From assembly GCA_024583055.1 (NCBI GenBank), contig CP102145.1, forward strand, positions 868,001 to 932,000: a stretch of 64,000 nt of DNA, written 5' to 3'. A program made the position numbers and the translations under genes. Source of the DNA: Streptococcus suis. GTDB lineage: Bacteria > Bacillota > Bacilli > Lactobacillales > Streptococcaceae. The notes beneath the pieces are model-generated. The model did not search any database. It saw only the letters and a program-made list of their open reading frames with translations, and was not told the origin of the DNA. Shown piece after piece: positions 8,400 to 16,811 of the stretch. How positions within the stretch are numbered: position 1 is the stretch's first letter; every line of letters starts with the position of its first letter.

Positions 8400-9209
8400 A
8401 TGAAAAAACTACTTTTTCTAGGCCTTGCTAGCAGCCTCCTACTGACAGCTTGCGCCAACTCAACAACGACACCAAGCAGCACTGAAGAGGCTAATTCAAG
8501 CTCTACCCTGCAAACAACTTCTGACTCGACAGCAACCAGCAAATTCAAAAAAGACCTGGCCTACGCTGTCAACAATCCTGACGCCGTTTTTCCACAGTTG
8601 ATTCCAGAGGTTGCTGACAATGAGGCCCTGGTCAAGATAAAAACAACCGAGGGAGACATCACCATCAAGCTCTTCCCTGAATTGGCCCCTATGACGGTGG
8701 AAAACTTCCTGACCCACGCCAAAGAAGGCTACTACGATGGTACGATTTTCCACAGGGTTATCAAGGACTTTATGATTCAAGGCGGAGATCCCCTGGGCAA
8801 TGGTACCGGTGGCGAGTCCATTTGGGCTGGCAAGGGGACGACCAAGGATGCCGGCTATGGTTTCAAGGATGAAATTTCTGCCTTCCTCTACAATATCCGT
8901 GGCTCTCTTTCCATGGCCAATGCTGGTGCGGGGACAAACGGCAGTCAGTTCTTCATCAACCAAAACACAACCGATATGTCCGGTCAATTGGCTGGCGCAG
9001 GCTATCCTGAAAAAATCCTACAAGCCTACAAAAACGGGGGCAATCCAAACCTGGATACCAAGCACACCGTCTTTGGTCAAGTTACCGAAGGCATGGACGT
9101 TGTGGATAAAATCGCCGCTGTAGAAACCGGCGAAAACGACAAACCCAAAACAGATGTGAAAATCGAAAGCATCGAAATCCTGAAAGACTACACCTTCCCG
9201 ACAGAATAG
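8400..9209 (+). CDS. Cyclophilin-type peptidyl-prolyl isomerase lipoprotein
   Basis: Surface lipoprotein that catalyses proline isomerisation during folding of exported proteins. The signal peptide ends in the lipobox LLTACAN (cleavage before Cys20 when starting at 8400), followed by a Ser/Thr-rich linker. The cyclophilin domain starts near residue 75 with the motif MTVENFLTHAKEGYYDGTIFHRV and contains the active-site Arg in FHRV and the QGGDP motif. It has 269 residues. The ATG at 8400 was chosen to give a normal signal peptide; two upstream in-frame ATGs exist. It is one of few plus-strand genes here. In streptococci such proteins (SlrA type) contribute to adhesion. Confidence 0.88.
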   Translation: MKKLLFLGLASSLLLTACANSTTTPSSTEEANSSSTLQTTSDSTATSKFKKDLAYAVNNPDAVFPQLIPEVADNEALVKIKTTEGDITIKLFPELAPMTVENFLTHAKEGYYDGTIFHRVIKDFMIQGGDPLGNGTGGESIWAGKGTTKDAGYGFKDEISAFLYNIRGSLSMANAGAGTNGSQFFINQNTTDMSGQLAGAGYPEKILQAYKNGGNPNLDTKHTVFGQVTEGMDVVDKIAAVETGENDKPKTDVKIESIEILKDYTFPTE

Positions 9210-9211
9210 AC

Positions 9212-9237
9212 CAAAACCCAGTCGACGACTGGGTTTT
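9212..9237. terminator. Bidirectional terminator between ppiase and mtnN
   Basis: Near-perfect hairpin AAAACCCAGT/ACTGGGTTTT, with A-tract on one side and T-tract on the other, serving both converging genes. It overlaps the mtnN stop codon. Confidence 0.85.
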
Positions 9238-9925
9238 AATCTTTCTCCAAAAAGGCAATCAATGTCTTGGCAGAACGTTCGCCTGCCTGGATGATAAATT
9301 CATCAAAGGTAATATTAGCATCGCCTTGAGCCGTGTCGCTCATGGCACGAATGACCAAGAAAGGCTTGCTCAGATTGACTGCTGCCTGGGCAATGGCGGC
9401 TCCTTCCATTTCAACAGCAAGGACCTCTGGAAAATGTCCTTTGATGGCCGCAATCTTATCAGCACCTGCAATAAAACTGTCTCCTGTTGCGATCAGACCC
9501 ACATGGCTGTCGATTTCCTGCTCTGCCAAAACGGCTGTCACCTTCTCAAGCAAGGCCTGGTCAGCCGGGAAATACAGTTCCTGCCCTGACATTTGCCCAT
9601 AAGCATAGCCGAAGGCTGTCAAATCCACGTCATGGTAGGCTAACTTGTCAGCCACTACCACATCACCGATTGAAATGCCCTCTGCCACTGCACCAGCCGA
9701 TCCTGTATTGACAATGGCATCAACCGCAAAGCGGTCCACCAAAATGGCCACCGACATGGCTGACATGACCTTACCGATGCCTGACTGGACCAAAACTACC
9801 TCATGCTGGCCAAGTTTGCCTTGATAATAGGTTCTGCCAAGCACTTCTGTCTCGACTGGCTCCTGCAAATAGTCCACCAAAACCTTGAGTTCCTGGGGCA
9901 TGGCTGCGATAATTCCAAATTTCAT
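9236..9925 (-). CDS. mtnN: 5'-methylthioadenosine/S-adenosylhomocysteine nucleosidase
   Basis: Cytoplasmic nucleosidase (Pfs) that removes adenine from MTA and SAH, feeding the methyl cycle and making the LuxS substrate. The family N-terminus MKFGIIAAMPQE fixes the start at 9925, with TAGGAGAG upstream. Catalytic Glu in AMPQE, the VNTGSAGA glycine-rich motif, AVEMEGAA near residue 170 and the catalytic Asp in RAMSDTA are all present. Length of 229 residues is normal. It follows macP by 8 bases and is in an operon with glmU, the nudix gene and macP. Confidence 0.95.
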   Translation of the reverse strand: MKFGIIAAMPQELKVLVDYLQEPVETEVLGRTYYQGKLGQHEVVLVQSGIGKVMSAMSVAILVDRFAVDAIVNTGSAGAVAEGISIGDVVVADKLAYHDVDLTAFGYAYGQMSGQELYFPADQALLEKVTAVLAEQEIDSHVGLIATGDSFIAGADKIAAIKGHFPEVLAVEMEGAAIAQAAVNLSKPFLVIRAMSDTAQGDANITFDEFIIQAGERSAKTLIAFLEKD

Positions 9926-9933
9926 AATCTCTC

Positions 9934-10257
9934 CTACCAAAAAATAACCGCTACGATAAACAGAAGAACAAGAATCACTACCCAAAACAAGATTGTATTG
10001 ACCTTGCTGCGAAAGGCTTCGCGCTTATTGGTCTCAATCCGTCGGCTTTTAACAACCGAGGGTTGGACAGGGATGCGGATGGTATGCCCTTCTACATAGC
10101 CCTCGTATCCTTCCTCGTCCAGATAGTCCTGAAAATCATCTGGTTCCAAATAGACTTCCTTATCCGGATTGTAATGGCCAAACTGACTGGTATCTTCCAG
10201 TTTCTGACCCTTCTTAAATCGTTTTAGTATTTCATCTGTCAACAGGGGCTTGCCCAT
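9934..10257 (-). CDS. macP: MacP-like activator of PBP2a
   Basis: A 107-residue protein with a charged N-terminal region and a single C-terminal membrane segment (about residues 86-107). In Streptococcus pneumoniae the gene between the nudix gene and mtnN is macP, whose product anchors at midcell, is phosphorylated by StkP and activates the cell-wall synthase PBP2a. The N-terminus MGKPLLTDEILKRF, the central Tyr-rich acidic part and the C-terminal anchor fit this. The start was set at 10257; the frame runs further upstream into the nudix gene. The name depends on synteny and general layout. Confidence 0.75.
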   Translation of the reverse strand: MGKPLLTDEILKRFKKGQKLEDTSQFGHYNPDKEVYLEPDDFQDYLDEEGYEGYVEGHTIRIPVQPSVVKSRRIETNKREAFRSKVNTILFWVVILVLLFIVAVIFW

Positions 10258-10265
10258 GTTTAGAC

Positions 10266-10811
10266 CTACTTTCTCATTAGTTGTGCATATTGAATGGCCA
10301 TGATGGTCTTGGCGTCGCAAATGTCACCACTTGCCACCAAGTCCAGGGCCTGATCTAAGGTCACTTCATAGAGCTCGATGACCTCGTCCTCGTCCATGGG
10401 ACGGGGATTTTCTACCTTGACCAGATTTTCAGCCAGATAAAGATAGATGCGCTCGTTACAAAAACCAATAGCAGAATAGAAGTCTGCCAAGAGGGTCAGC
10501 TTGTCTGTCCGATAGCCGGTTTCCTCTTCCAATTCCCGCAGGGCTGCATCTTCTTGTGTACATTCTTCACCCAGTTCCAACTTGCCAGCGGGGATTTCAT
10601 AAATAGCGCGTTCAATGGCCTTGCGATACTGCTTGACCAGGATAATCTTACCTTCCGCTGTCAGAGCCAGCACACAGACTGCTCCCTTGTGGAAAACCAG
10701 CTCACGCTTGCTGATTCCGCCATTTGGCAGGGCAACATCATCGACAACGACGTCAAAAATTTTGCCCTTAAAAATCTCTGTCCGCTCAATAGTTTTTTCT
10801 TCAAAGTTCAT
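10266..10811 (-). CDS. nudF: Nudix ADP-ribose pyrophosphatase
   Basis: Nudix hydrolase, 181 residues, with the complete Nudix box from GKLELGEE to RELEEETGY (about residues 77-99; motif GX5EX7REUXEEXGU). The flanking sequence KGAVCVLALT and RQYRKAIERAIYEIPAG is that of ADP-ribose pyrophosphatases. It would hydrolyse ADP-ribose and related nucleotide diphosphate sugars. It lies nine bases after glmU and upstream of macP, an arrangement conserved in streptococci. Confidence 0.9.
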   Translation of the reverse strand: MNFEEKTIERTEIFKGKIFDVVVDDVALPNGGISKRELVFHKGAVCVLALTAEGKIILVKQYRKAIERAIYEIPAGKLELGEECTQEDAALRELEEETGYRTDKLTLLADFYSAIGFCNERIYLYLAENLVKVENPRPMDEDEVIELYEVTLDQALDLVASGDICDAKTIMAIQYAQLMRK

Positions 10812-10820
10812 GAAAAACTC

Positions 10821-12206
<1,386 letters not shown>

Positions 12207-12234
12207 TTACTCTCTTTTCATTGATACTGCTACC

Positions 12235-12263
12235 ATTATAGCAAATTTTGATTGTTTTGGAAA
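12235..12263 (-). promoter_or_regulatory. glmU promoter
   Basis: On the minus strand, TTTCCA (12258-12263) and TATAAT (12235-12240) are separated by 17 bases. This gives a start site about 25 bases before the glmU ATG. The -10 box is consensus and the -35 box is weak. Confidence 0.55.
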
Positions 12264-12301
12264 ATGGCAGAGCAAAAATCAAGTCTGCATTGAATAAAGA
12301 A

Positions 12302-12321
12302 AAAGAGGTCGAAACCTCTTT
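12302..12321 (-). terminator. Terminator upstream of glmU
   Basis: Perfect 8-base stem AAAGAGGT/ACCTCTTT with a 4-base loop, followed on the minus strand by TTTTTC-type bases. It ends the transcript of the two small genes upstream. Confidence 0.75.
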
Positions 12322-12481
12322 GAATTTATGGAGCCATTTTCTATAGGCCAGTTCGGATAACAAAGTGGCACTAAAAACTGCTAGTAACATAGTGAACCAA
12401 TTATCTGGTAAATCGAGCAGTCCGAAAAACATACCAAAGACGGACAAAAATATAACTATCATCATCAAATAGTCGCTTCAT
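12322..12481 (-). pseudogene. Small membrane protein gene, apparently frameshifted
   Basis: A strong ribosome site (AGGAGG) and ATG at 12481 open a frame MKRLFDDD that continues only 26 residues. Shifting one base after the fifth codon gives MMMIVIFLSVFGMFF and onward, a good hydrophobic protein of about 55 residues ending YRKWLHKF. In that frame no stop occurs before the terminator, so the 3' end also seems altered. I read this as a small membrane protein damaged by indels near both ends. Starting at the ATG at 12468 is an alternative but its ribosome site would be too far away. Confidence 0.4.
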
Positions 12482-12504
12482 CTGGTCATCCTCCTGGCCA
12501 ACAA

Positions 12505-12816
12505 TTAAAACAAGTGGACACCTCGAAAAATATCTGTCCGTTCCTTATCTGTCAAGCTTTTTAGTTCTTCCCAGACAGGTTTTTCCTCGTCTGTGAAACG
12601 CAGTTCTGTTCCCGATAGACTAGCATCGGAAACAGCTTGAACCAAGCCCTGCAAACTTATTCCCAGAGCTATCCCCTCGCCCTGCACTACTTCAGCCCGA
12701 GTCTGGTCAAGGGTTGCAGTCAGCTGTTTTGCCGTTTCAGCACCGATTGACTCTGCCTTACCAGCCAGTATGGGTTTCAACTGGTCCAACAAACCAAGCA
12801 CTTTTTCTTTGTCCAT
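12505..12816 (-). CDS. Hypothetical helical protein, 103 residues
   Basis: Not recognised. The sequence is mostly helical and acidic, beginning MDKEKVLGLLDQLKPILAG, and the ATG follows AAGGAGG. There are no membrane segments or known motifs. It is followed 23 bases later by the damaged small membrane protein gene and then by a terminator, so the two probably formed a small operon. Confidence 0.6.
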   Translation of the reverse strand: MDKEKVLGLLDQLKPILAGKAESIGAETAKQLTATLDQTRAEVVQGEGIALGISLQGLVQAVSDASLSGTELRFTDEEKPVWEELKSLTDKERTDIFRGVHLF

Positions 12817-12890
12817 AAAGACCTCCTTGTGAATCTTTTATTTATATTTATTATATCAAATCAACAAAAAAATACAAGGAAATACAGAAC

Positions 12891-13192
12891 GTAGACAAAC
12901 TAAACTCTGGATATATAAACTGAGTAGCTCTGCTATGAAAAAATAAAAATTAAGTTTATTTTGCGAGCGGAGTGAGCCCTAAGTCGGGACTTTCTGCTGT
13001 GATGAAAACGCTAGAAACGTTGTCGTTTCTGGCGTTCGGAGTCATTGAGACCTTAGGCTCAATGACTAGGTATGGAATTCCGAAGGAAGCTCAAACAGTC
13101 TGGGAGACTGTTTGAGGAGTAAACCCAGAAACTAGAAAGTTTACTACCGTCCGACATCACCTCAGGAAAGTCCGAAAAGAGACTTTGTCTAC
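12891..13192. repeat. Multi-hairpin intergenic element with terminal inverted repeats
   Basis: The spacer between two genes holds a 302-base stretch bounded by a 9-base inverted repeat (GTAGACAAA at 12891-12899, TTTGTCTAC at 13184-13192). Internal hairpins are perfect or nearly so: GCTAGAAACG/CGTTTCTGGC, CATTGAG/CTCAATG, AAACAGTCT/AGACTGTTT. No coding frame is evident. The design recalls MITE- or BOX-like elements of streptococci and the spacer at 3069-3282, although the two do not share long identity by eye. Confidence 0.5.
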
Positions 13193-13209
13193 AAACTCGG
13201 AAATATTCT

Positions 13210-13653
13210 CTATTTTGGATAGACTAATTCAAATTCTTCGCAGACCACCAGCATATCTTCAGAGAAGGTCAGACCTCCCTCTTCCAGCCAAATGGTGAAG
13301 AGTTCCTCATGAACCTGACGCCAATAGGACAGACTACGATTACCCTCGCCTTCTTTAAAAGCATGTTCTTCCGTCACTTGCGAAAAAGGGGCAATATAGA
13401 CCTTGGTCGTTTCGATAATGCAAACGGAATTACCTTGGCTATCCAGAATGATGTCGTAACCACCAGTCTGTGGAATTTCTTCCCCTTCTAGTTCGTAAAG
13501 TGGGTAAGCAGAGCTGGTTGCCGTCTTGATTCCACGCGCCACTAGGTCTGCTAATTCATCTGGTACTGCACCAAAAGCCCAAGCCTCTGGCTCAGGGCCC
13601 GCCTGCGGATTGACGGTCAAATATTCTTGCCATAATTGTGTTGGAATCATCAT
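13210..13653 (-). CDS. ASCH domain protein
   Basis: 147-residue ASCH-fold protein (PUA-like, predicted RNA-binding). Typical marks are the N-terminal W-rich segment, GIKTATSSAYPLYELEGE (residues 41-58, the ASCH GxKxxT motif) and the later CIIETTKVYIAPFSQVTEEHAFKEGEG stretch split across strands. It overlaps the stop of the upstream GNAT gene by four bases and so is translationally coupled. The start may be either of two adjacent ATGs. ASCH proteins include amidohydrolases and RNA binders; the exact role is unknown. Confidence 0.85.
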   Translation of the reverse strand: MMIPTQLWQEYLTVNPQAGPEPEAWAFGAVPDELADLVARGIKTATSSAYPLYELEGEEIPQTGGYDIILDSQGNSVCIIETTKVYIAPFSQVTEEHAFKEGEGNRSLSYWRQVHEELFTIWLEEGGLTFSEDMLVVCEEFELVYPK

Positions 13654-14195
13654 TTCTCCTTACTTTCTAGCCAACTAGCTCTGGTCAGACGGGTCACATG
13701 CTCCGTCCGAACCTCACCAATCAGCGAACACTCAACATTCTCCAGCTTGTGATGATAGGTAAAACCACACTTGACCTGGGCACGCCTGGATTGCTCATTG
13801 CCCTCAAAATAGCCACACCAGACAGTTTCTAATTTTAGGGTTTCAAAGGCATGGTAGAGCAGTTTTCGGATTGCCTCTGGAACCAAACCTTGTCCCCAAT
13901 AATCACGTCCTAGCCAGTAGCCTAGCTCCGCTTCCTTATCCGAAGTCGTCAGTTTACTAGCACCTCCAATCATTAAGCCAATAGCACCGACAGGCTTTCC
14001 AGTAATCTTATCTACAAGAGCATAGGTTTCTGGTTGGGTAAAGACCGTCTCGATAACGTTCCGACTTTCTTCTAAGGATTGGTGGGCTGGCCACCCTGCA
14101 CGCGGTCCGATTTCAGGATGCGAGGCCAGAGCAAAGAGGTTCTCCGCATCATCCACCGTCCAAGGACGGAGCAATAAACGTGGTGTTTCTATCAT
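13650..14195 (-). CDS. GNAT acetyltransferase (RimJ/RimL type)
   Basis: Acetyltransferase of 181 residues beginning MIETPRLLLRPWTVDDAENLF, the hallmark of the RimJ/RimL branch. The acetyl-CoA loop is seen as RDYWGQGLVPEAI near residue 92, followed by GNEQSRRAQVKCGF. It may acetylate N-terminal or side-chain amines of proteins or small molecules; substrate unknown. It forms an operon with the ASCH gene. Confidence 0.88.
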   Translation of the reverse strand: MIETPRLLLRPWTVDDAENLFALASHPEIGPRAGWPAHQSLEESRNVIETVFTQPETYALVDKITGKPVGAIGLMIGGASKLTTSDKEAELGYWLGRDYWGQGLVPEAIRKLLYHAFETLKLETVWCGYFEGNEQSRRAQVKCGFTYHHKLENVECSLIGEVRTEHVTRLTRASWLESKEK

Positions 14196-14318
14196 AAAAT
14201 TCTCCTATTTAAAAACTCTAACTGTTGATAATCTGCCCTCTACGCAGCAACCAGTTCATCCCAAACAATTCTCTACTTCTCAAGACTGAGTTCAACGGCC
14301 AAGCTGCTTGTTTCTAAA

Positions 14319-14909
14319 TTACCCGGCAGGAGCAAAATCATCCCTGTCTGGGTCATCCTGCCAATGATATTCTGCCTGTCGGGCAATCTGCTCAGCCAGT
14401 TCCTGACCAAATTGGTCCCGCACAAAACTGAGCGCCATATCCATGCCCGCGGAGACACCTGAAGAAGTGTAATACTTCCCTTCACGAACCCAGCGTGCCT
14501 GTCTCTTCCAGTTGACCGCTGGACCTTGACTGGTCACCCAGTCAAAAGCAAGTTTATTGCTGGTCGCCTCCTTAGCATCAAGCAGACCCACTTTTGCTAA
14601 GAGGACGCTGCCAGTGCAAACAGACAAAACACATGATGCCTGCTAAGCCAGTTGTCCTAAACTGGTCAAGAAGGCTTCATTTTCAACCAAGGTACGGGTT
14701 CCCCGACCACCCGGTAGGAGCAAAACGTCAATAGGACTAGTCAAATCAAGAGGCTGAGTCACCAATTCCACTTCCTGACGATTGCGGACTAGCCCACCAG
14801 CTAGAGACTGATAGGAAAAGTCAATAGCTGGAATACCAGCCAACAATTCCACCGGACCAAATAAATCCAAGGTTTCAAAATATTCAAATACCAAGGCGAC
14901 ACATTTCAT
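14319..14909 (-). pseudogene. DJ-1/PfpI family protein, interrupted by amber codon
   Basis: Two halves in the same frame are separated by a single TAG at 14643-14645. The first half (MKCVALVFEYFETLDLFGP to SLGQLA) carries the DJ-1 N-terminal fold with the LLLPGGRG motif. The second half carries the nucleophile elbow SVCTGSVLLAKVGLLD with Cys, and the helix AFDWV. Together 196 residues, normal for the family. No frameshift is needed to join them. As it stands, only a truncated product without the active Cys could be made. The start overlaps the stop of the upstream membrane-protein gene (ATGA). Confidence 0.8.
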
Positions 14910-15286
14910 GACTGACCCTCTTCCTTTTTCTTCCATAAGAACAGACATATGACGCTGGCTACTGCCAAGCCGACGATTAGAAATTTGACTGGATGCGCCA
15001 TTTGCCAAAAACTCTCACTGGTCTGACCATGTCGATTAGGCAGACCAATGGTGAGGAAGAAAGCCAAGAAAATCAACTGACACCAGAGCGCCGATCGGAT
15101 AAATGCCAACTTCTTTTTCAACTGCTGCTTTGGCACTTCAAACAGATAGAATGACATCAGATAGGCATTCAAAATCAACAAATAAACCAAGGCGCTGGGC
15201 AAGCCCCACCAAAATTTGGTAACTAGCAATAACACTATGGGAACAAGCAGGGTCTTGACCAAGCCTAGTAAAACATTTTTCATCAT
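14906..15286 (-). CDS. Small polytopic membrane protein
   Basis: 126 residues with about four hydrophobic segments, a basic loop (KQQLKKK) and a Lys-rich C-terminus. The start ATG at 15286 has GGAG six bases upstream; an earlier in-frame ATG at 15298 lies inside the SDR gene. It overlaps SDR at the 5' end and the DJ-1 pseudogene at the 3' end, forming a tightly packed operon. I do not recognise a family. Confidence 0.7.
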   Translation of the reverse strand: MMKNVLLGLVKTLLVPIVLLLVTKFWWGLPSALVYLLILNAYLMSFYLFEVPKQQLKKKLAFIRSALWCQLIFLAFFLTIGLPNRHGQTSESFWQMAHPVKFLIVGLAVASVICLFLWKKKEEGQS

Positions 15287-15981
15287 TTCAAACTCCAACC
15301 ACCGTCGATGGTGATGATCTGGCCTTGCATGGAAGCCAGTTTACCAGTAGCCAGCATGAAGGTCAGCTCTGCGATTTCGCTGGGCTGGGTCCAGCGTCCG
15401 ATAGGGGTCTGGTCTGCCACCCAGTCCGCTAGGCCACCAGGCTCAAAATCGGCAGCCGTCATACCTGTCTGAACCGCGCCCGGTGCAATGCCAAACACTT
15501 GGATATGGTCCTTGGCGTAATCCAAGGCTAATTGCTTGGTGAAGCCTGCTAGAGCGTGCTTGGAGGCTGTATAGGCAGAACCCCCGCCACCAGCCAGACT
15601 AGAGGCAATGGAACACATGGTAATGATGGTCCCCGATTTTCTAGCCACCATTTTTTCCAAATAGGGGCGGGTCAGTCTAGTCACAGAGAAAAAGTTGACG
15701 GCGAAGAGTTGCTCTAATGCTTCATCGGTGACTTGCAAGTGTGGCTTGTAATCATCCAAAGCGCCAGCTGTGTGAAGGAGCAAGTCGACTTCCTGACACC
15801 AGTCAAATACAGGCGATAAATCGCCTGTCAGGTCTAACTGTAGAAAGTGGAAATCGCCTACCAAATCAGGCTTGCTGGCCTGATCAATCCCGTAGACACG
15901 CCAGCCATTTTCCAAAAAAATCTTCGCCTGTGCTAAACCAATGCCGCTGGAAACGCCGGTGATGAGGGCCGTCTTAGTCAT
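15283..15981 (-). CDS. SDR-family oxidoreductase (FabG-like)
   Basis: Short-chain dehydrogenase/reductase of 232 residues. NAD(P) motif TGVSSGIG at residues 8-15, catalytic Ser in MCSIASS and YTASK (Tyr and Lys, near residue 147-151), and the C-terminal GQIITIDGGWSLK are all present. It is annotated in related genomes as a 3-oxoacyl-ACP reductase-like protein, but it lies away from the fatty-acid cluster so the substrate is uncertain. The start at 15981 was chosen because the sequence MTKTALITG is the family N-terminus; it overlaps the stop of the DUF2829 gene. Confidence 0.88.
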   Translation of the reverse strand: MTKTALITGVSSGIGLAQAKIFLENGWRVYGIDQASKPDLVGDFHFLQLDLTGDLSPVFDWCQEVDLLLHTAGALDDYKPHLQVTDEALEQLFAVNFFSVTRLTRPYLEKMVARKSGTIITMCSIASSLAGGGGSAYTASKHALAGFTKQLALDYAKDHIQVFGIAPGAVQTGMTAADFEPGGLADWVADQTPIGRWTQPSEIAELTFMLATGKLASMQGQIITIDGGWSLK

Positions 15982-16210
15982 GGACTTCCACCCAGTCGGT
16001 CGCAAGGACATCGCAAGGGGTCGGGCTCCACATGGAGTAGCCTTCGCCCTCGCCAGTCACGTTGATGAGGAAATAGGGCGTCGCTTCTAGCTTTTGGCCG
16101 TTGACCTCGATGGTGTCAAAGAGCTGGACGTAGTTCTCCGCCCCACCCCAACCTGTGCGGACGTACTTTTTCTTGGCCTTCAAGCCTGGTAAAATTTCTT
16201 CAAATGTCAT
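15974..16210 (-). CDS. DUF2829 (Tad2-fold) protein
   Basis: 78-residue protein with the DUF2829 pattern: GLKAKKKYVRTGW at the start, then the C-terminal WSPTPCDVLATDWVEV. This family is shared by phages and chromosomes. Phage members (Tad2) bind the signalling nucleotide made by Thoeris and block defence. The chromosomal copy stands in a small operon ahead of an SDR gene; whether it has any anti-defence role is unknown. The stop overlaps the SDR start. Confidence 0.75.
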   Translation of the reverse strand: MTFEEILPGLKAKKKYVRTGWGGAENYVQLFDTIEVNGQKLEATPYFLINVTGEGEGYSMWSPTPCDVLATDWVEVHD

Positions 16211-16334
16211 GGTTTTCTCCTTTGTTGTCTATAAACGTTGATTTAATAAGGTTTCTAGCACCTTGTATTGAGTTAATTTTGTAATTTGTTCACCTTTATG
16301 TGAAGTTACAGTGATTTGTATCTATCCAACCGTT

Positions 16335-16363
16335 GAAAATACAATCTTGTTGGTTTATCAGGA
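16335..16363 (+). promoter_or_regulatory. Possible promoter of Fst-like toxin mRNA
   Basis: TTGAAA (16335-16340) and TATCAG (16358-16363) are 17 bases apart, giving a start near 16370 and a leader of about 95 bases before the toxin ATG. The -10 match is only moderate, so this is a tentative call. Confidence 0.4.
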
Positions 16364-16464
16364 AAATAGAATATATCCAAAGACTTTTTGAGCCTCTGAT
16401 AGGCTGGACAGATTTCTGGTATCTCTCCTTGCCCCTTTGGGATAGAGAGGGGGTGAAGTGGTCT

Positions 16465-16482
16465 AATGGACTTATTTATCAT
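16465..16482 (+). repeat. Direct repeat DR-left of the par/Fst locus
   Basis: AATGGACTTATTTATCAT spans the toxin start codon (ATG at 16466). It matches the DR-right copy at 16642-16660 with one mismatch and one inserted base. In par loci such repeats are where the antisense RNA pairs with the toxin mRNA and blocks its translation. Confidence 0.75.
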
Positions 16483-16558
16483 CGTGTTTGTTGCACCTTT
16501 GCTGGAATCTATCCTAACAGCATTGTTTGAGTATTGGCTCAACTCACGCAACAAATAA
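16466..16558 (+). CDS. Fst-like type I toxin, 30 residues
   Basis: A 30-residue hydrophobic peptide beginning MDLFIIVFVAPLLESI and ending EYWLNSRNK. This fits the Fst/Ldr family layout: short charged N-terminus, membrane helix with an invariant-looking AP, then W and a charged tail. A G-rich ribosome site (GAGGGGGTG) precedes the ATG. A nested hairpin in the leader (CTCT..CCC/GGG..AGAG) sits just before the ribosome site. Downstream are a TAGCTAG/CTAGCTA hairpin and a shared terminator. The product would insert in the membrane when free of its antisense RNA. The identification rests on peptide pattern plus the full par architecture. Confidence 0.8.
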   Translation: MDLFIIVFVAPLLESILTALFEYWLNSRNK

Positions 16559-16600
16559 CCCTAGGGCGCTAGCTAGAACTAGCTAAGAGCCAAAAGAAAA

Positions 16601-16628
16601 CCCCTGACATTGTGGAATCTGTCAGGGG
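16601..16628. terminator. Bidirectional terminator of the par/Fst locus
   Basis: Perfect 9-base stem CCCCTGACA/TGTCAGGGG with a 10-base loop, A-tract on the left and T-tract on the right. It ends both the toxin mRNA (plus strand) and the antisense RNA (minus strand), and is the second region of complementarity between them. Confidence 0.88.
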
Positions 16629-16641
16629 CTTTTTGTGTTCC

Positions 16642-16660
16642 AATGGAACTTACTTATCAT
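16642..16660 (+). repeat. Direct repeat DR-right of the par/Fst locus
   Basis: AATGGAACTTACTTATCAT, near-identical to DR-left at the toxin start codon. It lies in the first bases of the antisense RNA, whose complement can therefore cover the toxin initiation region. Confidence 0.75.
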
Positions 16661-16667
16661 TAGCTTA

Positions 16668-16696
16668 AGTATAGCATCCCCTCATTCAATTGTCAA
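16668..16696 (-). promoter_or_regulatory. Strong promoter of the antisense RNA
   Basis: Minus strand TTGACA (16691-16696), 17-base spacer, TATACT (16668-16673). This is a near-consensus promoter, as expected for an antitoxin RNA made in excess. No open frame follows it, which supports an RNA product. Confidence 0.85.
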
Positions 16697-16811
16697 ATGT
16701 TTTTAACCAACATGTCGTTTGACTTCTAGTCTTTCTCCTCTGGAATATATCACCTCATCCTCCGAACATCTTAGTTAATTATTTCATAGTTCATCTCATT
16801 ATACCAAAAAA

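Larger units (their letters stand above)
16592..16661 (-). ncRNA. Antisense antitoxin RNA (RNA II-like)
   Basis: Predicted transcript of about 70 bases on the minus strand. It starts just downstream of the promoter at 16668-16696, reads through the complement of DR-right and ends at the bidirectional terminator at 16601-16628. Size and layout match RNA II of the Enterococcus pAD1 par locus. It can pair with the toxin mRNA at the start-codon repeat and at the terminator loop. Confidence 0.75.

Noticed and set aside
16306..16554. 82-codon minus-strand frame in the par/Fst region
   Set aside because: No ribosome site; it overlaps the toxin mRNA region and ends at arbitrary sequence. The toxin/antisense RNA reading explains the region better.
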